A stretch of DNA of 64,000 nt from a virus. The translations under genes were made by a program, and so were the position numbers. The stretch covers positions 57,821 through 121,820 of the IMG/VR virus record IMGVR_UViG_3300028837_000933, one strand, 5' to 3'. Below the pieces are notes generated by a model. That model was not told the DNA's origin, searched no databases, and saw only the letters and a program-made list of their open reading frames with translations. The first letter of the stretch is position 1. Every line of letters begins with the position of its first letter. Positions 1 through 8,637 of the stretch are shown here, piece by piece.

Positions 1-2911
1 CGGCCACGTTCATCAATAAGAGCGGAACAGTATCAGGCGTCACGCTCGCGGCGTGTATCAGGGCTGCAAAGTTTGCCTCCCCCACGGTGAGAACCACGTC
101 ATCGGGCGTGCTCGAGACAGCGCTCAGCACTGCGGCTAGGTTCGTTGCTAGGTCCAGATTAGCTGTCGGCGTGGTCGACTGAGCGGCAATGATAGCCGCC
201 ATGCGGAAGATGATCCCCAGCATGGCAGTATCGGGAGTGATGGACCCCGTGGCTATCGCTGCGACATAGGCTCTAGTAACCGCCAGCACTACCGTATCGG
301 GCGTGCTGCTGTCAACACCAACCGCCGCGGCTATCGGCAGCACCAGCCCCAGGATCGCATCGGGCGTTGTCGAAACCGCATCCAAGGACGCCGTCATCGC
401 CATGACGGCGGTCATGTCTACTGTGTCGGGCGTAGTCGATGCAGCCTCCAGCGATGCGACCATCTCCCGGCTAACTGCCAATGGCACCGTGTCGGGCGTT
501 GTGGTCGCGCTATCCAGAGCCGCCGCGAATGACTTGATGATGTCCAGCGAAATGTTGTCGGGCGTGGTGGATGCGGCCAAAATCAGCGCATCATCGAAAC
601 TCGGTTGTCGGTCGAGCGATGCAGTATCAGGCGTTGTTGAGACTGCGTCCAGGGAAGCCGTCATCTTCATGACGGCAGTCATGTCTACGGTGTCGGGCGT
701 GGTGGAAACCGCGGCAATGGTGGCCGCGAAAAGAATATCAGCCTCCACGTCCAGTTCCACGGTGTCGGGCGTGGTGGAAGCCGTATCGATGGCAGCGGAG
801 TACTTCCTGGACACAGCCAGTTCAAACGTGTCGGGTGTGGTTGACACCGCATCCAGGGACGCGACCATCTCCCGGCTAACTGCCAATGGCACCGTGTCCG
901 GCGTGGTCGTGGCCGTGTCGATGGACGCAACCAAGCTCGGTTGTCGGTCGAGCGCAACGGTATCCGGTGTGGTCGATGCGGCTACCGCTGATGCGGCCAG
1001 TTCGCAGAACACATCCAGGACTACGCTGTCCGGTGTCGTGCTGGCGGTGTCGATGGTAGCCGCGTACTCGCGAGTGACGGCCAGCGGCACCGTGTCGGGC
1101 GTGGTTGATACAGCCGCCAGGATCGCATCCAGTTCGCAGAACACATCCAGGACTACAACGTCCGGTGTGGTGCTCGCGGCAGCGGCCAGGGCCGCGAAGG
1201 TCTTTATGATCGTCAGCTCGACCGTGTCGGGCGTGGTGGAAGCCGTATCGATGGAAGCCGCGAGCTTCCTGGACACAGTCAGTTCAAACGCATCGGGTGT
1301 GGTGGATGCGGCCAAAATCAGTGCATCATCGAAACTCGGTTGTCTGTCGAGAGAGACCGTGTCCGGCGTGGTCGTGGCCGTATCGATGGCGGCCGCGAGT
1401 TTCCTTGTAATTGCCAAGGTAACGGCATCGGGAGTGGTGGAAACGGACGCCAGGATCGCATCCATCTCCACGAACACGTCCAGTTCCACGGTGTCGGGTG
1501 TCGTGCTGGCGGTGTCGATGGTAGCCGCGTACTCGCGAGTGACGGCCAGCGGCACCGTATCGGGTGTGGTTGAAACGGCCGCCAGCGTGGCATCCAGTTC
1601 GCAGAACACGTCCAGGACTACAACGTCTGGGGTTGTAGTCGCGGCAGCGGCGAGGGCTGCGAAGGTCTTTATGATCGTCAGTTCGGCGGTGTCGGGTGTT
1701 GTGGATGCGGCCAAAATCACCGCGTCATCGAAACTCGGTTGCCGATCGAGCGATGCGGTATCAGGCGTTGTTGAGACTGCGTCTAATGAAGCCGCAAACT
1801 CAATGGTGGCCGTGAGACCAACGTTATCGGGTGTGGTTGACGCTGCATCCAGTGTAGCGGCCAGTTCGATCACGGCGGTCAGGGCTACGGTGTCGGGCGT
1901 AGTCGATGCAGCCTCCAACGATGCGACCATCTCCCGGCTAACTGCCAATGGCACCGTGTCGGGTGTAGTCGCAGCCGCATCGATGGCAGCCACGAACTCC
2001 CTAGTGACCGCCAGGGGCACGGTGTCGGGCGTGGTCGAAGCTGCGGTGATGACAGCCACGTACTCGCGCTGCACCGCCAGGGCTACGGTGGTAGGCGTAG
2101 TCGAAACAGCTGCACAGACCGCTGAGAAGTTGACATCCTGCCCAACATCCTCGTACAGCGCAGTGATCGCGCCTACCCACTCAGAAGAAGAGGAGATCGT
2201 ACCCGTGACCGTGTCGCCTGTTAGGGCCGTGGCCAGTCGGTACTCCAGCTGAACGGCCACGTTGGATTCGCCGGCGCCTGCTGTGCCCGACCCGATCGGT
2301 GTCCCTAGGTTGGTGTAATCGGCATCTGCGGAGACCGTGACGTTCGTCTTGTTCTGGATGCCCGTCACGTGCAGCATCAAGTAGTCGCGCTCGGTTAGAC
2401 TGCTGATGGTCGTGCTTACACTGGTTCCGCTACCATTGGAGCCAGTATCAGCCTCTTCGGTAACGCTTCCAGCCGTGGAGAACTCCCAGACGCCGATCGC
2501 CCGTGCGTAGCAGCTGTGGTGCGTACCCGTGACGGTATCGCTGGCCGCGGTGGTCAGCGCGGTTGTCAGTTCGCTCATCCAGAGGCTGACGGTCACGCCA
2601 TCGTTGGCAGAGCCAGATGACCGCGTCCACTCTACGAGTTTTGTGTAGGCGTTGGACTGGTCATCCTGGACCTGCGTGTGATCCGTACTGGCACCGCTGG
2701 TGGTTGTGTTGTTGTCGGTGACGAGAACAACGATCGCAAGGTCTCCGACCGCTATGTCTGCTGTTACATCGACAGCAGAAGTAGTGCCGGTGGACCTAAA
2801 TCCTGCGCCTCCTCGTTCTCCTTGGTAAGCAAATGCCATTTTCTTCGGTTTCTTGGGCTTCTTCGGTTTTTTAGGCTTTTTCTCCTCGGTGCGACCGAGT
2901 GGCGCCCACAT
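1..2911 (-). CDS. Giant repeat-containing virion protein, probably tail fibre or tail-associated (partial)
   Basis: Only the N-terminal part (about 970 codons) is in the window and the frame is still open at base 1. A Lys/Pro-rich leader (residues 9-24) and a domain of about 210 residues are followed by some thirty tandem 22-residue (66-bp) repeats with consensus near AASTTPDTVPLAVSREFVA. It is the last gene seen in the minus-strand structural block, downstream of capsid genes, so a tail or fibre role is inferred; I recognise no named domain. Start: ATG 2911 gives the KKPKKPKK leader; an in-frame ATG at 2839 (MAFAYQG) is the alternative, and neither has an ideal Shine-Dalgarno. The opposite strand is also open over most of the repeats but is a mirror of them. 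Confidence 0.75.
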   Translation of the reverse strand, partial: MWAPLGRTEEKKPKKPKKPKKPKKMAFAYQGERGGAGFRSTGTTSAVDVTADIAVGDLAIVVLVTDNNTTTSGASTDHTQVQDDQSNAYTKLVEWTRSSGSANDGVTVSLWMSELTTALTTAASDTVTGTHHSCYARAIGVWEFSTAGSVTEEADTGSNGSGTSVSTTISSLTERDYLMLHVTGIQNKTNVTVSADADYTNLGTPIGSGTAGAGESNVAVQLEYRLATALTGDTVTGTISSSSEWVGAITALYEDVGQDVNFSAVCAAVSTTPTTVALAVQREYVAVITAASTTPDTVPLAVTREFVAAIDAAATTPDTVPLAVSREMVASLEAASTTPDTVALTAVIELAATLDAASTTPDNVGLTATIEFAASLDAVSTTPDTASLDRQPSFDDAVILAASTTPDTAELTIIKTFAALAAAATTTPDVVVLDVFCELDATLAAVSTTPDTVPLAVTREYAATIDTASTTPDTVELDVFVEMDAILASVSTTPDAVTLAITRKLAAAIDTATTTPDTVSLDRQPSFDDALILAASTTPDAFELTVSRKLAASIDTASTTPDTVELTIIKTFAALAAAASTTPDVVVLDVFCELDAILAAVSTTPDTVPLAVTREYAATIDTASTTPDSVVLDVFCELAASAVAASTTPDTVALDRQPSLVASIDTATTTPDTVPLAVSREMVASLDAVSTTPDTFELAVSRKYSAAIDTASTTPDTVELDVEADILFAATIAAVSTTPDTVDMTAVMKMTASLDAVSTTPDTASLDRQPSFDDALILAASTTPDNISLDIIKSFAAALDSATTTPDTVPLAVSREMVASLEAASTTPDTVDMTAVMAMTASLDAVSTTPDAILGLVLPIAAAVGVDSSTPDTVVLAVTRAYVAAIATGSITPDTAMLGIIFRMAAIIAAQSTTPTANLDLATNLAAVLSAVSSTPDDVVLTVGEANFAALIHAASVTPDTVPLLLMNVA

Positions 2912-2957
2912 GCCTTATAGCCATACCTTTATCCCCCCCAGGAAGGCATGGCGCATC

Positions 2958-2990
2958 GGCCAGGGCTTACCGCATTGGAAAACCCTGGCC
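2958..2990. other. Stem-loop between repeat protein and upstream virion gene
   Basis: GGCCAGGG (2958-2965) pairs with CCCTGGCC (2983-2990) around a 17-nt loop. It lies in the short gap between two minus-strand genes and has no U-tract, so a processing or weak terminator role is possible but unproven. Confidence 0.3.
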
Positions 2991-3049
2991 AGTCCAAGGA
3001 CTTGCGCCTACCAATTGATGTGTATCCATGCCCAGCCTCCTTGTCGGAA

Positions 3050-3868
3050 CTAGGACATGGTGATGTCGAGATCCCCCGCGGGGAACTTTGCAGTGTCCCC
3101 GTTGTCAACGGCCTGATCGGTCATGCCGTTGTCATAGAAAAGGAGATCCCCGGCCGTCACGGCCGAACAGATGGCCACGGCTATGATGGTTCCCCAGTTG
3201 GCGGTGGCGGTGGTGAAGGTGATGTCATCGTTGTTGTCCACCAATCCAGCAGCGGCATTGTTCCAATCCGGTGCGGCTCCGCCATTCGGAGTCACTTGCT
3301 CCCTGGCGTACGAGCCACCACTGGGCTCGGTGATCGTGGAACCCGTCATACCGTCCGTGACCGGGTTCGTGATGATCAAGGCCACGTAGGTGTCGGGCGC
3401 CGCGTACGCCTGGTTGCGGAACATCAGATCCAGAAGGTCGATGCACAGGCTGTCGGAGATTTCGCCGGCGCTGAAGGTGACATCGATCTCGCCGGAGGCG
3501 ATGGATGGCGTGTTCCCGCTGACGATCGACTTGCCGGACGCGAACTGTCCGTGGGCGAGCATGTTTCCAGTCCCATGCGCACTGGCGTCCACAATCGCCC
3601 AGTGGGTAACGGTTCCCCAGGAGCCCGTGGCCTCGGGGAACGTCACCGCGCCCGTCTGGTCCACGGCACGGCTGGCCGCAGCGGCAAACGTAATGGCGGT
3701 TCGGGCGTAGGAGCCCGAGTCGGCGCACTCGCTCATCGAGGCGCCCGTACCCGCATCCGTTGGGTCTGCGGTACAGAGCGCCACATACACTGTGGCAACG
3801 GGGCTGTACGCCGCGTTGCACACATGGTCGAGCAACTCAAGTTCTGCGTAGTCTGAAAGGCTTCCCAT
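3050..3868 (-). CDS. Virion-associated protein with two copies of a tail/fibre-type domain
   Basis: A 272-residue protein made of two related ~130-residue halves. Each has a Y-V-A-L start strand (VYVALCTADP; TYVALIITNP), a G-SYAR motif, an aromatic-Pro segment and a WGT-(V/I) strand, a layout common in uncharacterised phage structural proteins. The start ATG at 3868 is followed by a clean frame to TAG at 3050. It sits in the minus-strand structural operon. A single-domain relative lies far away at 38,796 on the other strand and shares YLALCTTDP, GSYCRAAI and THWAIVDS. The family assignment is by motif resemblance only. Confidence 0.75.
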   Translation of the reverse strand: MGSLSDYAELELLDHVCNAAYSPVATVYVALCTADPTDAGTGASMSECADSGSYARTAITFAAAASRAVDQTGAVTFPEATGSWGTVTHWAIVDASAHGTGNMLAHGQFASGKSIVSGNTPSIASGEIDVTFSAGEISDSLCIDLLDLMFRNQAYAAPDTYVALIITNPVTDGMTGSTITEPSGGSYAREQVTPNGGAAPDWNNAAAGLVDNNDDITFTTATANWGTIIAVAICSAVTAGDLLFYDNGMTDQAVDNGDTAKFPAGDLDITMS

Positions 3869-3920
3869 TGTCTAGTCCTCCCTCTTATGATGGAAGCTAC
3901 CTGAAAATCGCGTTGGAAGC

Positions 3921-4133
3921 TCAGCGCTTCCTCTTGCGTTTGCGTCTCTTGCCAATCTTCCTCATCTTCTTGGCGAAGGACGCTCTTTGCCGGGTCTTCC
4001 GGCTCCGGCTCTTGAGACCTTTCGCGATGCAGGCGTTGGTCACGCCTCCGTAGCCCTGCCGCTTACAGTACGCCGTGAAGGCCCCTGGTTTCTTTACGGC
4101 ACCTTGAATCCACTTCTTCTTTTTCTTGGCCAC
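3921..4133 (-). CDS. Small very basic phage protein
   Basis: 70 residues, strongly Lys/Arg-rich at both ends (MAKKKKKW at the start, GKRRKRKRKR at the end), with a central KKPGAFTAYCKRQGYGG segment. This resembles small basic proteins encoded beside capsid genes in many phages, where nucleic-acid binding or DNA condensation in the virion is a reasonable guess. It is preceded by a purine-rich ribosome site (AGGAGG just upstream of the ATG) and lies between two structural genes. Confidence 0.75.
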   Translation of the reverse strand: MAKKKKKWIQGAVKKPGAFTAYCKRQGYGGVTNACIAKGLKSRSRKTRQRASFAKKMRKIGKRRKRKRKR

Positions 4134-4448
4134 CGTGTACCTCCTAGCTGAAACAAACGACTGGCTCCCTCGCTAGGCGACCAACGCGACAGGGCCGCGT
4201 GCCCTATGGCACCCGGCCTATACCTTACAGAGAATGAAAGGATTTTGCACTGGGACGCACTGAAAGGCGGGCTTGTTCGGCCCGCTTCTCAAGCTCGTCA
4301 CAGCACTCCAGGGCCATCTATCGACATACCGCACGGTCCCTCCCGATGTGCGAAGTGAGCCGGCGACCGTCTGGACTGCCTGTGACGGTGTGGTAGTGTG
4401 ACGACCTTTCGGTCGCCGGCTCGCACTAATTCCCCACTAGGGGAGGAA
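4134..4448. other. Structured intergenic region in the virion operon
   Basis: No gene seen. It holds a terminator-like hairpin (4262-4285) and a perfect 13-bp inverted repeat, GAGCCGGCGACCG at 4357-4369 with its complement at 4410-4422. On the minus strand this could fold as a large stem capped by a smaller GACC/GGTC hairpin. Confidence 0.5.
4262..4285 (-). terminator. Possible terminator after duplicated virion gene
   Basis: Minus strand reads GCGGGC, 12-nt interior (CGAACAA loop), GCCCGC, CTTTC: a GC hairpin followed by a weak U-tract, located downstream of the 4449-4877 gene. Confidence 0.45.
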
Positions 4449-4877
4449 CTACGTGATAGGCATGGCGTAGATGTAGACGCGGCCAGCGCCTACGTCATCG
4501 CCCGTGTCGTTATCAACGGGCGTAAGGGTCAGGACATCGCCAACATCGACATCCGCATAGGCATCATCGATAGTTCCGGCTGACACGAGCACATTGTCAG
4601 CGCCTGACCAGTCAAACGCATCGGTGATGGCGTTCGCGCCGTTTTTGAGCTGCAACGTATCGGACAGCTCTCCAGCCCCTCCGGTGTGGATGGCATCGAC
4701 GCGGAAGATCCGACACTTGAACGCACAAGTCAGGGTCACATCGGCAGCAGCGCCCGATGCTACCTCCATATAGAAGCATAGCGGCAACTGGCCATCGCCT
4801 CTGGCCCCTGACGCCTTTCTTTCTACCTCGCCGGTTTTTGAACCCGCTGGAACATGGACGTGTTTCTTTCGAGCCAT
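4449..4877 (-). CDS. Small virion protein, possible capsid decoration protein (copy 2)
   Basis: 142 residues, clearly paralogous along its whole length to the next upstream gene (4938-5369): shared MAR-KHVHVPAGSKTGEV start, FRVDAIHTGGAGE centre, DWSGADNV and VSAGTIDDAYADVDVGDVLTL core and AGRVYIYAMP end. Position immediately downstream of the capsid gene, small size and beta-rich look fit a capsid decoration or head-completion protein, but that is inference. It lacks a signal peptide and membrane segments. Confidence 0.75.
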   Translation of the reverse strand: MARKKHVHVPAGSKTGEVERKASGARGDGQLPLCFYMEVASGAAADVTLTCAFKCRIFRVDAIHTGGAGELSDTLQLKNGANAITDAFDWSGADNVLVSAGTIDDAYADVDVGDVLTLTPVDNDTGDDVGAGRVYIYAMPIT

Positions 4878-4937
4878 TACATCTACCTCCTTAGCCTCAA
4901 GACAGCTAGACTACCTCACGCCTCATACAAGCGATGC

Positions 4938-5369
4938 TTACGTGAGCGGCATGGCGTAGATGTAGACGCGACCGGCTCCCAGATCGCTGCCTGTGTCAAA
5001 GTCCACCGGGACTAGGGTCAGAACATCACCCACATCGACATCCGCATAGGCGTCATCGATGGTCCCAGCTGACACAACAACGTTGTCGGCTCCCGACCAG
5101 TCCATGTCATCCGTGATGGCGTTGGTATCGCCGTTCTGGAGTGTCAGGGTATCGGAAGCCTCGCCGGCGCCGCCAGTATGGATGGCATCGACACGGAACA
5201 CGCGGGCCTTGAACCGGGAAGTCAGGGTCACATTGGCAGCAACGCCCGCTGCCACCTCCATATAGAAGACGAGGGGAAGCTGCCCATCGCCCCTGGCCCC
5301 CGCGGCCTTTGCTACAACCTCGCCGGTTTTGGAACCGGCTGGTACGTGAACGTGTTTTGTACGAGCCAT
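4938..5369 (-). CDS. Small virion protein, possible capsid decoration protein (copy 1)
   Basis: 143 residues, tandem duplicate of 4449-4877. A purine-rich ribosome site (CCAGGAGGC) precedes ATG 5369. The two copies differ mainly in the N-terminal third and in charged positions, and both are intact, so they are probably both expressed. Located directly after the protease-capsid gene on the same strand; a structural role is inferred from position only. Confidence 0.75.
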   Translation of the reverse strand: MARTKHVHVPAGSKTGEVVAKAAGARGDGQLPLVFYMEVAAGVAANVTLTSRFKARVFRVDAIHTGGAGEASDTLTLQNGDTNAITDDMDWSGADNVVVSAGTIDDAYADVDVGDVLTLVPVDFDTGSDLGAGRVYIYAMPLT

Positions 5370-5658
5370 TGCAATTGCCTCCTGGTCTCATAAAAGCCGG
5401 GAAGGGACGGACGCAGATTTGGGGGGGTGATGTGCCCGTTGGTTAGGCGGGCGGTGAGCGATCACCCCAACAAACTTTCGTTCGTGGGAATAGGAGTTTG
5501 ACACATGCCCGATAGAGATCCACTAGACCCGGTTCCTCTATCGGCCACCACTGGCTGCTGGAGAACCGAATCCGTACAGGTCATGCAGGAGACTCCAGCG
5601 AGCCAGTGCGGCTATGGGTTTGTATGCCATCCATCCCTATCCCGGCAACGGTCCGTCA
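5370..5658. other. Intergenic region with two stem-loops after the capsid gene
   Basis: No gene supported. One stem pairs GGGGTGAT (5424-5431) with ATCACCCC (5461-5468) and has an inner GCCCG/CGGGC stem. A second pairs CCGATAGAG (5509-5517) with CTCTATCGG (5536-5544). They are suited to capping or terminating the capsid transcript. Confidence 0.45.
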
Positions 5659-7509
5659 CTAGGACAGCACCACGTGGGCAGCCTTCTCCGGAACCGGGGA
5701 ATCCGATCCGTTGAACTCTTCCACGTAGTACTGCTCCGCGGCCACCAGCTTCGCATTGGCTGTCGTCCCGTAGGGGCCGAACAGCTGCCAGGGCTGCAAG
5801 ACTCGGTGATGCACGATTTCGCGGTTGCCAACCACGGCATACCCATCGCGCATCTCGGTGGACTGAATGAGCGGCAGGCCCTTGATCCTGCCGATGAAGC
5901 CGTTGGCGTTGAGCATCGCATCGGCGCGAGTGCCAGCGGCGGTGAAGTTGTCCCAGTTGGACGCGACTTCGGCCTGGGTGGCGGACATGAGGATGAAGGT
6001 GGGGTCGTAGTAGCGGTTGATGATGCGGACCTTGGCTGTCCCCAGCCGTTCGATCAGGACATCGATGGTCTCGCTCGAGGAATCCCAGGCAAGGCCGGCG
6101 TTCGCGGGCACCTGGAGGGCGGCCGCGATGGCCATGTCGATCAGTTGCGCGTCGACGTACCTCTGGCACCGGCGGGTCATCATGGCGATGGTGCGGGCGG
6201 TGGCGTCATAGCCGAGCGCGGCGCGGGACAGAACCACGGCCTCGCGGCTGATCTGCATGGCCAGCCTGTCGGCAGCCATGGAGAGCAGCACGAAGTCGAG
6301 CGTCCCCTTGCCTCGTTCGATCTCGCCAAGCTCACCCTTGCGGATGGCCCGGTAGGAGTAGTCCAGGTCCAGGTCGGTCGAATCCCCAATGGTGCCGCCA
6401 TTGGCCGCGGTGATGGTCCAGAGCTTGCCGTTCCGGGCATCCACCACGTAGTCATCGCCCTCGACGAACGGCGTGCCGCCGCCGCCAGGCTCGAGAACCC
6501 ACGTCCCAGGCACAATCGCCTGATTCGCGAGGTCAAACCAGTCGCCCTCGGCCGATGTGACAGTCTCATCGGTGACGGCAACGGTTTCACCCGTCTCGCC
6601 GGCATACGCCTCGTAGTAGACCCGCGTGTCGGCATCGCTGGTCATCTGGACATCGAAGATGCTCGTTGCAACGAGATCGGGAACCGCCTCGGCAACGATG
6701 GCTCGCATCACGGTGTAGGGAAGGTTGAGGTCGGAAACCTGCTCAGCCTCCTCGAAGAGCCGCGCCTCCTGCACCAGATGGTGCTTGTAGCGCTGGTCGA
6801 AGGCCGCCATGTACTGCTGGGCGAAGCGGCTATTGAGCGGGTTGCTCGCGTCTTCCTTGCTGCGATCCTCGAAGTAGCCGTGCCTCACGCACGACTCGAC
6901 AAGCAGCATGGCGGGCTTGGTGAACGCCGGGGCACCGGTCACGCCCTCGATCACGGGACCAAGGACCTCGATCACGGTGGGATCGCCCATCGCTTGTCGC
7001 TTCAGCTGGGACAGCATCTGGTCCGCAAAGGATCTGCGGGCCTTGATGAGTGTCTTGGCTTCGTCGATGCTCTTGGGCTCGCCGGCCATGACCTCTTCCT
7101 GGACCTGCGTCCGCACCCACTCGGGGTAGTTGGCGATGCCCTTGATCTCGCTCTCCACGTACTCCGCCACCTCTCGGGCAGATGACTCGGTCTCCAGCTG
7201 GGCCAGCCTCTCGGCCTGCTCCTGGAGCGCGTTTTCCAGGGAATCGGTCTCTCCCAGATCCAGCTGCTTGCGCAGGGAAGCCTGGGCTTCATCGATGATT
7301 CGCTGGCGATCCGCCTGCTCTTCCTCGATCTCGCGCTCGGCTTCCATGCGGGCAAGCTCGCGCTCGCGGTCGCTCTGGGCCACAATCGACTCGACCAAGT
7401 CGGGTCGCTGGGCCGCGATCTCGGCCGTGGTCAGTTCGGTGACGGGCACCGCGCCTTCCGGGGCCTCTGGTTCTTTCGGTGTCTGTTCCTGGCCTTTCTT
7501 CGGTGGCAT
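5659..7509 (-). CDS. Nested scaffold-capsid product from an internal start
   Basis: Within the protease-capsid gene, codon 309 is ATG (7509) and is preceded on the minus strand by GAGGAGGG (7520-7527), ten bases upstream. The resulting 616-residue protein (MPPKKGQEQ...) would hold scaffold and capsid but no protease. This mirrors the nested protease/scaffold pair of lambda (C and Nu3) and would let capsid be made in excess over protease. Use of the start is inferred from the ribosome site only. Confidence 0.55.
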   Translation of the reverse strand: MPPKKGQEQTPKEPEAPEGAVPVTELTTAEIAAQRPDLVESIVAQSDRERELARMEAEREIEEEQADRQRIIDEAQASLRKQLDLGETDSLENALQEQAERLAQLETESSAREVAEYVESEIKGIANYPEWVRTQVQEEVMAGEPKSIDEAKTLIKARRSFADQMLSQLKRQAMGDPTVIEVLGPVIEGVTGAPAFTKPAMLLVESCVRHGYFEDRSKEDASNPLNSRFAQQYMAAFDQRYKHHLVQEARLFEEAEQVSDLNLPYTVMRAIVAEAVPDLVATSIFDVQMTSDADTRVYYEAYAGETGETVAVTDETVTSAEGDWFDLANQAIVPGTWVLEPGGGGTPFVEGDDYVVDARNGKLWTITAANGGTIGDSTDLDLDYSYRAIRKGELGEIERGKGTLDFVLLSMAADRLAMQISREAVVLSRAALGYDATARTIAMMTRRCQRYVDAQLIDMAIAAALQVPANAGLAWDSSSETIDVLIERLGTAKVRIINRYYDPTFILMSATQAEVASNWDNFTAAGTRADAMLNANGFIGRIKGLPLIQSTEMRDGYAVVGNREIVHHRVLQPWQLFGPYGTTANAKLVAAEQYYVEEFNGSDSPVPEKAAHVVLS

Positions 7510-8433
7510 AGCTGCAATTCCCTCCTCTTGGGATGTCTGACTTTCTGCGTAAGTGACAGCCGCCTGGGTGTCACTCGGTTCCAGTACGAGATCGTAACCG
7601 GTGATGATGAGTGCCTCCACCACCTCGATAACTTCTCCGCTTTTCTGCTCTTCGCTGACGGAGGTGCCGTATCCGCGCTGGCTGATGCCAGGTTTCACGC
7701 CACCTTTCATCTGGGCACGGAGATCGTGCCCGGCCTGCGTCCCCAGCAGCTTGCCCTCAACGGTCACCTGCTTCCCATCGAACAAGCACTCTTCCCAGTT
7801 GACCACCACCTCATTGAGAAATGGTCGCCTCGTGGGCTTCATGCTCGGATGCTCGACTTCGCCAAGCAACTGCTGAACGCGGCCCTGTCCCGCGCTTTCT
7901 CCCAGATGATCTTGGACTATAGCGACCGCCTCGGCCAAAATCCTACGCTTGTACAGCGTACCGTTGCTGGTCACTTTGTCGGCTGTGATGCCGATGCCAC
8001 GAATCGCCCAGGGGCCGTCTGGACTGGCCCCATCACTCTCCACGAGTTCGACCGTACCCGATAGTTCGGCAAACCGCGTGGCCTGGTCCTTCTCTTCACG
8101 GAGCAGCCTCTCCGCCAGAGGTCGGGCCTTGTAGGCCAGTTCGACTACTTCCCAATCCTCTGTTTCAACAAAGACAAAGGTGTCATCTTCCGCCTCAAAA
8201 CCCACCTTCCAAAATGACTCGATGGGTAGGCAACGGCAGAAGACGATGACGTAATCCTCGAAGACTTCGTGGACCCATCGCCCCCAGTCCTGGTTCAGCC
8301 ACTCCTCGAACTGGACACGGAAAGCTCGCTCCACACTTCTCAGCGTGTGATTCAGTGATCCTCGCACCTCGGAGATTTCTTTGCCCCGAGCGATCTTCCG
8401 CACTTCCATTTGCTCGCTGTTTGGGTCTGGCAT
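5659..8433 (-). CDS. Prohead protease - scaffold - major capsid fusion protein
   Basis: 924 residues that combine three usually separate functions. Residues ~140-285 resemble prohead maturation proteases: the GEVEHP motif supplies a catalytic His (H195) and GISQRG the catalytic Ser (S251), as in the T4 gp21-like group. Residues ~310-440 are Glu/Gln/Arg-rich and predicted coiled coil, typical of scaffold. Residues ~480-924 look like an HK97-fold capsid protein, with a long alpha-rich N-arm, a beta-rich middle and a RIINRYYDPTFILMS segment. ATG 8433 has a strong AAGGAGG site. The protease would cut itself and the scaffold out during maturation. An internal start with its own ribosome site (7509) would yield scaffold-capsid without protease. 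Domain limits are approximate. Confidence 0.8.
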   Translation of the reverse strand: MPDPNSEQMEVRKIARGKEISEVRGSLNHTLRSVERAFRVQFEEWLNQDWGRWVHEVFEDYVIVFCRCLPIESFWKVGFEAEDDTFVFVETEDWEVVELAYKARPLAERLLREEKDQATRFAELSGTVELVESDGASPDGPWAIRGIGITADKVTSNGTLYKRRILAEAVAIVQDHLGESAGQGRVQQLLGEVEHPSMKPTRRPFLNEVVVNWEECLFDGKQVTVEGKLLGTQAGHDLRAQMKGGVKPGISQRGYGTSVSEEQKSGEVIEVVEALIITGYDLVLEPSDTQAAVTYAESQTSQEEGIAAMPPKKGQEQTPKEPEAPEGAVPVTELTTAEIAAQRPDLVESIVAQSDRERELARMEAEREIEEEQADRQRIIDEAQASLRKQLDLGETDSLENALQEQAERLAQLETESSAREVAEYVESEIKGIANYPEWVRTQVQEEVMAGEPKSIDEAKTLIKARRSFADQMLSQLKRQAMGDPTVIEVLGPVIEGVTGAPAFTKPAMLLVESCVRHGYFEDRSKEDASNPLNSRFAQQYMAAFDQRYKHHLVQEARLFEEAEQVSDLNLPYTVMRAIVAEAVPDLVATSIFDVQMTSDADTRVYYEAYAGETGETVAVTDETVTSAEGDWFDLANQAIVPGTWVLEPGGGGTPFVEGDDYVVDARNGKLWTITAANGGTIGDSTDLDLDYSYRAIRKGELGEIERGKGTLDFVLLSMAADRLAMQISREAVVLSRAALGYDATARTIAMMTRRCQRYVDAQLIDMAIAAALQVPANAGLAWDSSSETIDVLIERLGTAKVRIINRYYDPTFILMSATQAEVASNWDNFTAAGTRADAMLNANGFIGRIKGLPLIQSTEMRDGYAVVGNREIVHHRVLQPWQLFGPYGTTANAKLVAAEQYYVEEFNGSDSPVPEKAAHVVLS

Positions 8434-8445
8434 ACATCTGCCTCC

Positions 8446-8637
8446 TTATCGGCGCCTGCGGGATCGTTTTGCCCGCTTCCGGCGCTTCCTGCGTCGCCTC
8501 GATGAGTGCGAGCCAACGTTTATATTGAGAGCCGTGTGGTGCTTCTTGGCCTTCGTGACGGATGGGTGGCACTTCAGCGTCCGCCACTTCCCGCCTTTCT
8601 TGACCTTGACGCACTTGCCGACTCTACGATACGGCAT
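8446..8637 (-). CDS. Small basic phage protein
   Basis: 63 residues, starting MPYRRVGKCVKVKKGGKWR and ending in a run of Arg/Lys. Two Cys flank a K-G-G-K-W motif. It lies directly upstream of the protease-capsid gene and its ATG overlaps the stop of the preceding ORF (TGATG), suggesting coupled translation. Likely nucleic-acid binding or virion-packaged, by charge only. Confidence 0.65.
   Translation of the reverse strand: MPYRRVGKCVKVKKGGKWRTLKCHPSVTKAKKHHTALNINVGSHSSRRRRKRRKRAKRSRRRR

Noticed and set aside
303-2252. 649-codon plus-strand open frame with SGVV repeats
   Set aside because: Exact antisense of the TTPDTV repeat gene. It lacks a ribosome site and lies against the direction of the structural block; the minus frame has a real N-terminal domain.
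2948-3856. 302-codon plus-strand frame
   Set aside because: Antisense to the double-domain virion gene and without a ribosome site.
5614-7185. 523-codon plus-strand open frame
   Set aside because: Shadow of the protease-capsid gene; His/Gly-rich composition is typical of an antisense frame.
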